64,000 nt of DNA from the NCBI RefSeq assembly GCF_014673215.1, contig NZ_JACWMS010000002.1, positions 1,302,001 to 1,366,000 of the forward strand. Reading direction: 5' to 3'. This document shows positions 34,273 through 43,084 of this stretch, piece after piece. Source of the DNA: Gordonia hankookensis (GTDB lineage Bacteria; Actinomycetota; Actinomycetes; Mycobacteriales; Mycobacteriaceae). The first letter of the stretch is position 1; every line of letters starts with the position of its first letter. The notes under the pieces were generated by a model that made no database searches, was not told where the DNA came from, and saw nothing but the letters and a program-made list of their open reading frames with translations. The position numbers were made by a program, and so were the translations under genes.

Positions 34273-35514
34273 TCAGATGTCCTTTTCGACGTGTCGTTCA
34301 GCGTCTTTGACCGTGATCTTGCCGCTCATGATGAGGGGTAAAAGCGCATCCCGAGTCGCTACCAGGCGGGAAGACTCTTCTTTTGCTGCAACTTCGCGTG
34401 CGGTTAAAGTCGCAATCGTTGACTCAACATCAAGCAGATCTGACTGGGCTGGGCAGGTTACTGAAACTGCCTTGAGGTTGCCCATTGACAGTTTGGGCTG
34501 AACCGCGCCTGTGATGCGGTCCGCGACGCTCGTTCCGGCAACGAGGTAGCGCAGCAATTCGGTACTAACGCCAAGACCCGTCAGAACGTGGGCGTGATTA
34601 TTCACCCAGGCTGGTCCCCAGATGTACTGCACGACAGCGGTGCCAGTATCGGTAGATACGGTGCCATCCTCTCCAACGAGGACCAAGGGTTCGTCGAAGA
34701 GTGGACGGTCAACCCAATCGACTATTCCTGTCGCGCCGTAATATGGTACCGGGCCACTTTTGGCCAAGCGCTCATTCTTTGATAGCGGTACTCGCTTTCG
34801 ATTATGGAAGACGGCTATTTCTGCCAATCGGCACATGTGACGTGAGTTTAGGAGGCTTCTCTCAACGGTTGCGTTGGCGAGTTCTTGTATTATTCGAATC
34901 ATTCTTCGGTTTGCTCTGATCTTGTTGTCGAGGGCGCCGAGGACATCGACGATAGCCTCCTGCACCCCTCGAGAGGGCATCAGTAGATTAATCGCTTTTG
35001 CTTCAGGGTAGTACAGCGTTTTGTGTGTAGACCCAGTTGCCCAGCGGCGAATGCTGTCGGATTCAGCTTTCAGCGCGTAACGTAAGTAGTCAGGTCGGAG
35101 CTCTTCTCCGCAGACCCAGTTCACGAAGTCTTGACTAGTGCACATCGGTACTGCCATTTGCACGACATAGCCGACCGACGCGGTGCGTGAGAGGCATACT
35201 GTGCCTTCCGGAAGCAATCGAGTTGAAGAGTTCTCGATGCCCAGCTGTGAGATTTTCTGAAAAGTCGAGGTGATGATTTCTCCGTGGTACGTCGTAGCGT
35301 CTTTAATGCCGATCCACGGGATCCCGTCGTTCCAGTACTCGTCATGCAGGCGGCTTGGCGTATGCCCGGATTCGAGTCGCGAGACTCGGCTGAGGGGCGT
35401 CCAGTTGTAACCGTCGGGAGCTGGGGTCTGCGGGTTACCTATGCTTAGAATGCCAGCACCAGGAATTACCGCTGTGGTCGCTTCTCGCCCTCCGGTACGG
35501 GTCTGTCCGTTCAC
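34273..35514 (-). CDS. hsdS: Type I restriction-modification specificity subunit
   Basis: 413 residues with the two-target-recognition-domain layout of HsdS. TRD1 runs from about residue 40 (YNWTPLSRVSRLESGHTPSR) to a conserved helix at ~190-225 (GVQEAIVDVLGALDNKIRANRRMI). TRD2 runs from about 230 (PYYGATGIVDWVD) to the C-terminal helix (VAAKEESSRLVATRDALLPLIMSG). TRDs read the two halves of the target sequence, and the helices set the spacing. The start overlaps the hsdM stop by 4 nt. The gene is visibly more AT-rich than its flanks, as usual for swapped TRD DNA. The target cannot be predicted by eye. Confidence 0.93.
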   Translation of the reverse strand: MNGQTRTGGREATTAVIPGAGILSIGNPQTPAPDGYNWTPLSRVSRLESGHTPSRLHDEYWNDGIPWIGIKDATTYHGEIITSTFQKISQLGIENSSTRLLPEGTVCLSRTASVGYVVQMAVPMCTSQDFVNWVCGEELRPDYLRYALKAESDSIRRWATGSTHKTLYYPEAKAINLLMPSRGVQEAIVDVLGALDNKIRANRRMIRIIQELANATVERSLLNSRHMCRLAEIAVFHNRKRVPLSKNERLAKSGPVPYYGATGIVDWVDRPLFDEPLVLVGEDGTVSTDTGTAVVQYIWGPAWVNNHAHVLTGLGVSTELLRYLVAGTSVADRITGAVQPKLSMGNLKAVSVTCPAQSDLLDVESTIATLTAREVAAKEESSRLVATRDALLPLIMSGKITVKDAERHVEKDI

Positions 35515-37151
35515 TGGTGGATCGCCTCCAACTGCTTCCTTACGATCTTGTCGAGCTGCGATGACTCATCAAGCGCTTCAGTCAGGTCCTTTTTGAGACG
35601 TGCAATTCTATCGCCGATAGTCTCAGAGTCGTGCGCTGTTTCGGGAAGTCCGACGTAGCGTCCCGGAGTAAGTACTCGGCCCGCCGTTGTAATGTCCGTG
35701 AAAGTCGCGCTCTTACAGAATCCAGGTATATCCGAGTAGCCGCCAATTGCGGATTCGCGGCCGCGCCACGCCCGGAAGGTGTTGGCGATGAGCTTGATAT
35801 CTTGGTCGGAGAGTGTGCGTTCGACGCGATCGATCATGTACCCCATCTCGCTTGCGTCGATGAAAAGTACTTGATTGCGACGGTCGTTTGAGCCCCTCGA
35901 TCCAGGGCTTTTGTCTTTGGAGAAGAACCAAACACACACCGGGATCGAAACAGAACGGAACAGGTTGGATGGCATAGCTAGGACGCACGACACAACGTCG
36001 TCGTCGAGCATTGCGCGCCGAATATCGTCTTCGCCGCCCGCACTCGAGGACATCGTTCCGTTGGCCATGACGACGGCGGCCTCGCCCTGCACCTTGAGCT
36101 TGGAGATTATGTGTTGCATCCATGCGTAGTTGGCATTTCGCACTGGAGGCACCCCGTACTTCCACCGTGCGTCGTCCTCGCTCCGTGCCCAGTCCTTGAT
36201 GTTGAATGGGGGGTTGGCGAGGACAAAGTCGGCGGTGATGTCCGGGTGGATGTCTCGGGCAAAAGTGTCGCCCCAGCGCGAGCCCAATCCTTGCGAGTCG
36301 ATGCCGTGGATGGCGAGGTTCATCTTCGCCAGCCGCCACGTGCGCTCGTTCAGTTCTTGCCCATACACCGCGATGTTGGTCGGGTCCTCGTTGTGGCGCG
36401 CGAGGAACTTCTCTGCCTGGACGAACATGCCGCCGGAACCACAACAGGGGTCATAGACACGGCCGTGGTGTGGCTCGAGAATTTCAACCAGGGTCCGCAC
36501 AAGAACGGGGGGCGTGTAGAACTCGCCGCCTCGCTTGCCCTCGGCTTTTGCGAACTTGTCGAGAAAATACTCGTATACCTCGCCGAGGAGATCCCGTGCC
36601 TTGGATGCGCCGGCCCCGGTGAAGCGAGCAGAGTTGAACAAGTCCACGAGTTCGCCCAGCCGTCGCTGGTCTACGTTATCGCGTCCGTACATCGTGGGGA
36701 GCGTTCCCTCGAGTGAGGCGTTGTCGGTGGCGAGGATTCGCATCGCAGCATCGATGAGATCGCCGGCAGACTTGGCGTCGTCGGTTGCGGATGCTGCGAT
36801 GCCTTTGGCGTGGTCTGCGATGTAGCTCCACCGAGCTTCTGGCGCCACCCAGAACACCCCGTTGCCGAGGTACTCGTCGACGTCTTCAAGAGTTTCGGCG
36901 ATGTAGGTCTCGGCTTCACCGTCGAGCTCGGCGCGGATCGCTTCCCGGCGCTCTTCGAAGGCATCTGAGACGTACTTGAGGAAGACGAGTCCGAGAACGA
37001 CATCCTTGTACTGGCTGGCGTCCATGGAGCCCCGGAGCTTGTCCGCGGCCTTCCACAGGGTGTCCTTGAGTTCCTTCGGAGTGGAAGGCGCGAGCGCCAC
37101 CTGATTCTTCGGTTTGGGTGCCATCACTTCACTTTCGTTGTGTTGGATCAT
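35511..37151 (-). CDS. hsdM: Type I restriction-modification adenine methyltransferase subunit
   Basis: 546 residues. The N-terminal helical domain (LKDTLWKAADKLRGSMDASQYKDVVLGLVFLKYVSD) is typical of HsdM. SAM motif I is DPCCGSGGMFVQAEKF near residue 232, and catalytic motif IV is NPPFNIKDW near 313, defining an N6-adenine methylase. The start ATG 37151 overlaps the upstream gene's stop (ATGA); an internal ATG at 37124 is possible. It would methylate the HsdS-specified target to protect host DNA and form the core of the restriction complex. Confidence 0.95.
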   Translation of the reverse strand: MIQHNESEVMAPKPKNQVALAPSTPKELKDTLWKAADKLRGSMDASQYKDVVLGLVFLKYVSDAFEERREAIRAELDGEAETYIAETLEDVDEYLGNGVFWVAPEARWSYIADHAKGIAASATDDAKSAGDLIDAAMRILATDNASLEGTLPTMYGRDNVDQRRLGELVDLFNSARFTGAGASKARDLLGEVYEYFLDKFAKAEGKRGGEFYTPPVLVRTLVEILEPHHGRVYDPCCGSGGMFVQAEKFLARHNEDPTNIAVYGQELNERTWRLAKMNLAIHGIDSQGLGSRWGDTFARDIHPDITADFVLANPPFNIKDWARSEDDARWKYGVPPVRNANYAWMQHIISKLKVQGEAAVVMANGTMSSSAGGEDDIRRAMLDDDVVSCVLAMPSNLFRSVSIPVCVWFFSKDKSPGSRGSNDRRNQVLFIDASEMGYMIDRVERTLSDQDIKLIANTFRAWRGRESAIGGYSDIPGFCKSATFTDITTAGRVLTPGRYVGLPETAHDSETIGDRIARLKKDLTEALDESSQLDKIVRKQLEAIHQ

Positions 37152-39073
37152 AGATTCTGTTGCGTTGTTAGCGAGCGTTCTGAAAGGCCATCTATGATCT
37201 CGGTTCTGAGTTCTTCGACGTTGTTGAGTTGGTCGAGTAGTTGTTGTCGTCGTTGGTCGGTACGCCGTATGAGTTCTTCGAGGGGCGCCACTTCCTCCAC
37301 ATGAACGGTGCGTAGCTGCCAGGTGCGTCTGTCGGTACCCTGTTGCGCAGCGATGTCAGCGGCCACGACGGCCGGCACCAATTGTCGATCGTCGACCTCC
37401 GCATCGCGGCAACGAAAAGCCCGGGCAGGCGCCAGTACGACATGTCCGCCGTGATGGTCGATGACTGCGGCCGGCCCGCCTGCGGAGACGTAGATAACAT
37501 CTCCGGGTTCGGTGAGTCTGGCCCGTGGTGCGACCGACTCGAGAACGAGGCGGTCGATGCCAATGCTTCCGATGTGAGTTGGGCTGCGTACTTCGTCGGG
37601 CCCGACGACATGGGCCCATCCTGGTTGAGCTTCGCCGACATGCTCGCGTGGTATTCGAGATCCTGCCAGGTCCCGACCCAGTTCGCGGGTGGCGACAGTG
37701 AAGCCGACCTGCTTCGGCTCCTCCGATGCGGCTGTCAAAGAGATCCCGTCGAGCATCCCGCGGTCGAGTTCCCAAACGCGTGCGAGGCGCTCGCCGCTCT
37801 CATCCGCTGCATTGACACGGACCGGGACCGTCAGCGTGGGCCGCCGCACGATGTAGCTCGACGCTCGCACCACGCTCGAGTGAAAAGCGTGTGCATGGAG
37901 GTCGGCGGTGGGGGAGATCGCGGTTGCTGCGTCTGCAGCGATCGCCTCACAGGCCGCGATGTCCATTCGCGTATCGGAGTGTGCGCCGACCACGGTCCAA
38001 CTCGAATCCGGCCGACCAAAGATCCAGAGCGCAAGGCGACGTCTACCCCCGAATCGGCTCAGACCTTTTGGTAGGCGAGCCACGTACCGTAGCGGAGCGA
38101 TATACGAGCTTGCTGGCACGAGAAGCTTCTGACGTCGGGGCGCGCCGTCGGCATCGACCATCAGACGGGCCGGTCCGACTACCAGCAGGACGTCATCGAC
38201 GCCGAGGTCGAGGAGGCCATTTTCGACACTGTCGAAGAAGCCACTGTCCGACCGCAGGTTTTGCATCATCATGAGGTGAAGTCGGCCCTGCTGGTCATCG
38301 AGTAGTTCGCCGGGGTTGTCAATCGCATTGGCCGGCCAGCCGTCCGCGACGAGGCGGCGCCACGCGGCTCGATCGCACGGCTGATCGAATGTCGAAGTCC
38401 TGATCGAGAAGTCGCATCGTTCGTCCTCATCAAGTTGGTCGACCAAGGCGTGGGCGAGGATCTGGCCGCCTGTTCCTGTGGGAACAATCGTCAGCGGTTG
38501 GGCGCGGCGAATTTCGGCGATCACCGAGGCCAGAAGGTCCCGTCCGTCCGATGTGAGGGCCTCGTTGGCCCAAGGGCCCCCAGGTTTCACAAAATCCGCG
38601 ACCAGAATGTCGAGGACTCGACATCCGGAGAACCCCGCCTCCGCAAGCTCGTCAACAGCGCTCACGAGTGCGGAGTCCGCCAGCGCGATGACCGCATCAG
38701 CACTGTTGGCCACGGAGCTGACTTCTGCGCGCGTCTCCAGGGCAGCAGCCGCCTCTGCGGGGTGTAGGCCGGCGATAGGTTCTCCGACCAATTCGTGCAG
38801 AAGCAGCAACGTCGATGCGGCATCGATGTTGTCAACGAGCTTCTGGAACAGGGACGAGTGAAGACTCGCTTCGAATCGTGACTCCGTGTTGTTGCCATGA
38901 CCGGTTTCGTCGAGCCAAGCCGCGACTTGCCCGGCATCGAACAGGAGGGGGTTCCCGCCCATCGGTGCCGGAAACGGGGTATCGGACATCGCGAAGCGCG
39001 AGCGCCACATTGACACGACTGGCCGTTTGACCTGCGCCAACTCGGCGATCGCCTGCATGGTCAGAGTGCTCAC
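37148..39073 (-). CDS. HTH plus degenerate N6-methylase-like protein, first gene of the type I operon
   Basis: 641 residues from GTG 39073 (AAAGGAG eight bases upstream; GTG 39079 also possible). Residues ~1-60 are a winged-HTH-like region (MQAIAELAQVKRPVVSMWRSRF). The middle follows the shape of the HsdM methylase domain (HELVGEPIAGLHPAEAAAALE; TIVPTGTGGQILAHALVDQL; LGVDDVLLVVGPARLMVD; RRRLALWIFG), but I find neither a DPxxGSG motif I nor an NPP[FY] motif. The C-terminus resembles an HsdS-type recognition region plus coiled coil (EELIRRTDQRRQQLLDQLNNVEEL). Four-nt overlap with hsdM. It could be a catalytically dead partner that adds DNA reading or regulation. Confidence 0.75.
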   Translation of the reverse strand: MSTLTMQAIAELAQVKRPVVSMWRSRFAMSDTPFPAPMGGNPLLFDAGQVAAWLDETGHGNNTESRFEASLHSSLFQKLVDNIDAASTLLLLHELVGEPIAGLHPAEAAAALETRAEVSSVANSADAVIALADSALVSAVDELAEAGFSGCRVLDILVADFVKPGGPWANEALTSDGRDLLASVIAEIRRAQPLTIVPTGTGGQILAHALVDQLDEDERCDFSIRTSTFDQPCDRAAWRRLVADGWPANAIDNPGELLDDQQGRLHLMMMQNLRSDSGFFDSVENGLLDLGVDDVLLVVGPARLMVDADGAPRRQKLLVPASSYIAPLRYVARLPKGLSRFGGRRRLALWIFGRPDSSWTVVGAHSDTRMDIAACEAIAADAATAISPTADLHAHAFHSSVVRASSYIVRRPTLTVPVRVNAADESGERLARVWELDRGMLDGISLTAASEEPKQVGFTVATRELGRDLAGSRIPREHVGEAQPGWAHVVGPDEVRSPTHIGSIGIDRLVLESVAPRARLTEPGDVIYVSAGGPAAVIDHHGGHVVLAPARAFRCRDAEVDDRQLVPAVVAADIAAQQGTDRRTWQLRTVHVEEVAPLEELIRRTDQRRQQLLDQLNNVEELRTEIIDGLSERSLTTQQNL

Positions 39074-39147
39074 GCTCACTGCTCCTTTCGTCTTCTGAGT
39101 CGACCCTCACTCAACCACACGGGACCACGGCAACGCATGAGAAGAGC

Positions 39148-39165
39148 TGATAAGTCCTCTTATCA
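39148..39165. promoter_or_regulatory. Palindrome upstream of the type I operon
   Basis: TGATAAG-tcct-CTTATCA, a perfect 7-bp inverted repeat with a 4-bp spacer, lies about 75-90 bp upstream of the operon's first gene and about 60 bp upstream of the divergent small gene at 39226. The location suits an operator. The operon's own HTH-containing first gene is one candidate binder; this is not demonstrated. Confidence 0.45.
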
Positions 39166-39225
39166 AGCAAGCAGACGCTTTGTTCGAACCTGCGTGTCAG
39201 TTTGGAATGCGACAGAGGAGGGCAC

Positions 39226-39549
39226 GTGAACCGACACCGGACAAACGACCGCAACAAGCGACAGATCGAGCAACTGTTCGACATGGCAGCTCCTGGCTGC
39301 GCGCCGTGGAGAGTGGACGAACCCGGCTGTGCCACCGGAAAGCGCCGATGGCCCACAGAGTCGAGGGCCGAAGCGGCTCTGAGAAGTGCCCAGCACAAGA
39401 GGCGACGGAGAGCCAGGGGTGATCATCGGGGGAAACTGGAAGTCCGAGTCTATGGGTGCGACGCCTGCGAGGGCTTCCACCTCACTTCGATGAGTCTCGA
39501 CGCGTACGAGGAAAGCCGACTTGCCCGCGCCCGGAGCACCTCACGATGA
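39226..39549 (+). CDS. Small Cys-containing hypothetical protein
   Basis: 107 residues from GTG 39226 with GGAGGG just upstream, a strong start signal. Basic N-terminal half (NRHRTNDRNKRQIEQLFDMAAPGC, KRRWPTESRAEAALRSAQHKRRRRARG). The C-terminal half has VRVYGCDACEGFHLTS, a C-x2-C pair followed by His that resembles half of a zinc site. It is likely nucleic-acid-binding on charge alone. It lies between the type I operon and the SNF2-led operon, divergent from the former. No family recognised. Confidence 0.6.
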   Translation: MNRHRTNDRNKRQIEQLFDMAAPGCAPWRVDEPGCATGKRRWPTESRAEAALRSAQHKRRRRARGDHRGKLEVRVYGCDACEGFHLTSMSLDAYEESRLARARSTSR

Positions 39550-39685
39550 GTCTGATTGTCGAACCTGACATTTGTGCTGAACCGACGGGCCCATCCTCGA
39601 TCCGATGTCGCCCCGACCTGCGCCGTAACGTTCCCGGGCGCGTCAGCGAGTCTGTTATTACTGGACATGAAACGTCGACGAACAA

Positions 39686-42600
39686 GTGAGAGACAACAGA
39701 GCGGTGACCGAAACGGCCGGTATATGGAGGGGCGGGACCGAGCCAGTCTTCGGATATCTACCGACGTCAGAGCGCAGCGGCCGTGTGCTGGAGCGCGGCG
39801 CGGACATCGTGCGTGCCGTGATCGTGGGCGGTCAGGTAGACGATCTCTATGCCGACGGACGCGAATGCCGGTACCTGACGAACACGGAGGTTGTGTTACC
39901 GGAGGGGCTCTATTGGTTCGAGGCGGTCGATGGTGGTGGCCTCGTCATGCAGATTGCCGCCGGAGTCGGTGGACCGGCGGCTTCGTCGCGGGTGACTCCG
40001 GTCGATCAGCTGGACGACGATGATCCGTTGGTGGCCGGATGGGAATGGGCCGAGCAGTTGTGGGATGAGGCGCGGCCCGTGCCAAGGCCGCGGTTCGCTG
40101 TAGACGAACATGCATTGTCACGGGCGGGCGACGCGGATGTGGTGATTCGGAGGCGGCGCTTTCTGCAGAGGTGGGTATACACGGTATCCCTCGACGGAAA
40201 GCAGGTCACGCTCGTCGAGTCCGATCTGCTGCCGCGCCCGATCAGTGACGATCCGGTCTCGTGGGTGGCTGACGCGCCGGCGCCGGCAAGTCGCTTCTCT
40301 GCGACTCTGACCAGAGCGAAACTTCTCGGCGGATTCAGCAACACGTTGTTCTCTTTCCGTGCGACACGCACCACTTTCCGCCCCTACCAGTTCAAGCCGG
40401 TCCTCAAGATGCTCGAAACGGGGAAGGCCCGCATCTTGATCGCTGATGAGGTGGGTCTGGGCAAAACCATCGAAGCAGGCCTTCTGTGGGCGGAGCTCGA
40501 GGCACGCCGTGAGGCCGACCGGGTATTGGTCGTGTCTCCTTCCAGTCTCGTGGAGAAATGGATCGGCGAGATGCGCGAGCGTTTCGGGTTCGAAATGACC
40601 CGACTCGACACCCAAGAACTGGCGAAGTTCACCGCTCTCCACCAGGAGAACCGGTTGCCAGCGCGAGCCTCCTACGTCGCCAGCCTGGAGACCCTGAGGA
40701 AATGGGAGGGGCTCGACGACCTGCGGGAGTTCCCGCCCAGCTTCGATCTGATCATCGTCGACGAGGCGCACAGCATGCGCAATCGGGATACCAAGAGTTA
40801 CTTCCTGGGCACTGAGCTCTCGGACTGGGCAACCAATCTGGTCTTCTTGACTGCCACGCCCATCAATCTGCGGCAAGACGACTTGCTGTCGTTGCTGGAG
40901 TTGCTGTCGCCAGAAGACGCAGGTGACATCGAGGATCTGCTCCTACGGCTGGAACCCAACCGGGTCCTCAACGCTGTCGCCGTGAAGCTGCGTGCCAAGG
41001 GTGTCGACGGCCGGGAGCTGACAGGGGATCTGTCTGAGCTGGCAGACATGGATTACGGGAGGACTCTCATCGAGAGGCATGACTTCCAGCAGCTGATCGA
41101 GACCCTGAGCAAACCCGTGTTGTCTCCGCGAGATGTCGTTGTCGCCAGGGGGTTGCTGAGCAGACTGAACACGCTGTCCGCGATCATCACGCGAACCAAG
41201 AAGGTCGAGGTAGACGATCGAAAATCGACACGGTCCGAAGTCCGCGAAACGGTAACCTGGACCGAGTCGGAAAGTCGCTTCTACAACGAGTTTGTCGCGT
41301 GGTGTGATGCTCGCGCGAAGGAAGCCGGGCTCCCCCTCTACTTTGCTATGCAGATGCCGTTGCGGCTCGCAAGTGCGTGCCTGCCGATGGCACGGCAGGC
41401 GGTCCTCGATCCGGATGGCTTCGGTCGATTGTCTGACGAAGACGACCCGTCGGTACCCGCCGCCCCGCGTCTCGCGCCACATCCCGAGCTGATTGCGACT
41501 GCCGAAGCTCTGGCCTCCACGGTTGACACCAAGTTCGAAGCGCTCATCCGTGTCCTCGAACGTCTCGACGTCGGGAATCGGCGGTGCCTCCTGTTCACGC
41601 ATTCGCGGAAGGCGTTGTCATATCTCGAGCAACGGCTCGGAACCGATTATCGAGTTGCGGTCCTGCATGGTGGTGTCGACCCGTCTGCGCGCCTCGAAGT
41701 CATGGCGGACTTCAGAGCGGGCCGATTTGACCTCGTCCTGGCAAACCGGGTGGCCAGTGAAGGCCTTGACTTCGAATTTTGTTCCGCTGTAATCAATTAC
41801 GATCTGCCCTGGAACCCCATGGAGGTCGAGCAGCGAATCGGCCGTATTGATCGGATCGGTCAAGTCGAGGAGAAGATCCTCGTTGTCAACTTCCTCAACA
41901 ACGAGACCATCGACGAGCGGATCATGCACCGATTGCTCGAGAGGATAAGGATCTTTGAATCTACGATCGGGCAACTTGAACCGATCATCTCCGTGAACGC
42001 GACAGAAGCTCTTCGAGCCGGGTTCGACTTCTCTCTGGACGACGCAGAGCGCGAGCAAAAGCTCTTCGAAGCTCTCGCCGCCGTCGAAGAACAACGCGCA
42101 GGACTGGAGGAAGTCACGGATGCGTCGACTGAGTTGTTCGTGTCCGGCGACGTCGACGTGGACGGCCTCGAGGACGACCTGGTCAGAACGGGCCGCTACG
42201 TTGGCCAGCACGAACTGGCGCTGCTGATCGATGACTGGGCGCAAACCGATGGTGCCGAGGGTGTCGCAATGTCTGCCGATCGGCGGCGCGCAGAGGTCAC
42301 CGGCAACGCTCGGATGGCCGCTCGTCTCGATCAGTCAGCACGAGCCGCTCGCGGACTTACAAGCGAGGCCCGCGCCGTCTCGGCACAACTGCGCCATGAG
42401 GCACCGATCCACGTGGTACTCGATCAAGAGCTCGCTCGAACGGGCGGAGGCTCGTTGCTGACGGCCTCTCACCCCCTCGCAATCGCTGCCGCTTCGATGC
42501 CTCATCACCGCCAGGCGAGATTCGGTTCGATCGCCGTTCGTACCGCGGACACGGACGCACACGGTGACTACCTGGTGCTGCTGGCCCGTGCAGACAGTGA

Positions 42601-43084
42601 AGGGAGGTCCAGCAGTGAAATCTGGGGTTCTGCAGTGACTCTGGATGGCAGGGCCGGGGGAAGCGAACCGGTCGACTTACTGCTGGCGGCGCTGGCGGAG
42701 GGCCGGATCGAAGACCACGCGCTTACGGAGTCTCGCCGGATGAGTCGGCTCGTCGAGATGGCCCAGGACTCCCTGCTCCTGCGGCAGGTCGATGAGCAGG
42801 CTCGCCGGGAGCAGGATTTCCACTCGGCGCGGCAGGCGCGAGTAACCACGTTGAAAGCTCAGTATGAGCGCAGAGCGACAGCAGTTCGACGGCGGATCGA
42901 CACGGCCATGGCGCGGGGTCGAGACAGCCGCGTCATTGCTCTGTTCGAAAGCCAATTGGCACGAGCAGAGAGGAGATTCGCGGAATTGGCTGCGGAGGTC
43001 GGCGAAGAGCAACCGCCGGTGATCATGTTGGAGCCGCTGGTCGTTTGCTGTGTACGCCTGACGTCGGCGGAGTGCGCTCCATGA
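39686..43084 (+). CDS. SNF2-family helicase/ATPase, leader of the MORC/Z1 operon
   Basis: 1132 residues from GTG 39686 (GTG 39704 is an alternative). A ~230-residue N-terminal region precedes the Swi2/Snf2 core. FRPYQFKPVLKML is followed by Walker A ADEVGLGKTIEAG near residue 252, the DEAH box IIVDEAHSMRNR near 358 and LTATPINLR near 390. The C-terminal lobe has LANRVASEGLDF near 686 and VEQRIGRIDRIGQ near 715, as in RapA/DrmD-type bacterial SNF2 proteins. The last ~300 residues are helical and charged. It translocates on duplex DNA without classic strand separation. The stop overlaps the next gene (ATGA). Confidence 0.88.
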   Translation: MRDNRAVTETAGIWRGGTEPVFGYLPTSERSGRVLERGADIVRAVIVGGQVDDLYADGRECRYLTNTEVVLPEGLYWFEAVDGGGLVMQIAAGVGGPAASSRVTPVDQLDDDDPLVAGWEWAEQLWDEARPVPRPRFAVDEHALSRAGDADVVIRRRRFLQRWVYTVSLDGKQVTLVESDLLPRPISDDPVSWVADAPAPASRFSATLTRAKLLGGFSNTLFSFRATRTTFRPYQFKPVLKMLETGKARILIADEVGLGKTIEAGLLWAELEARREADRVLVVSPSSLVEKWIGEMRERFGFEMTRLDTQELAKFTALHQENRLPARASYVASLETLRKWEGLDDLREFPPSFDLIIVDEAHSMRNRDTKSYFLGTELSDWATNLVFLTATPINLRQDDLLSLLELLSPEDAGDIEDLLLRLEPNRVLNAVAVKLRAKGVDGRELTGDLSELADMDYGRTLIERHDFQQLIETLSKPVLSPRDVVVARGLLSRLNTLSAIITRTKKVEVDDRKSTRSEVRETVTWTESESRFYNEFVAWCDARAKEAGLPLYFAMQMPLRLASACLPMARQAVLDPDGFGRLSDEDDPSVPAAPRLAPHPELIATAEALASTVDTKFEALIRVLERLDVGNRRCLLFTHSRKALSYLEQRLGTDYRVAVLHGGVDPSARLEVMADFRAGRFDLVLANRVASEGLDFEFCSAVINYDLPWNPMEVEQRIGRIDRIGQVEEKILVVNFLNNETIDERIMHRLLERIRIFESTIGQLEPIISVNATEALRAGFDFSLDDAEREQKLFEALAAVEEQRAGLEEVTDASTELFVSGDVDVDGLEDDLVRTGRYVGQHELALLIDDWAQTDGAEGVAMSADRRRAEVTGNARMAARLDQSARAARGLTSEARAVSAQLRHEAPIHVVLDQELARTGGGSLLTASHPLAIAAASMPHHRQARFGSIAVRTADTDAHGDYLVLLARADSEGRSSSEIWGSAVTLDGRAGGSEPVDLLLAALAEGRIEDHALTESRRMSRLVEMAQDSLLLRQVDEQARREQDFHSARQARVTTLKAQYERRATAVRRRIDTAMARGRDSRVIALFESQLARAERRFAELAAEVGEEQPPVIMLEPLVVCCVRLTSAECAP

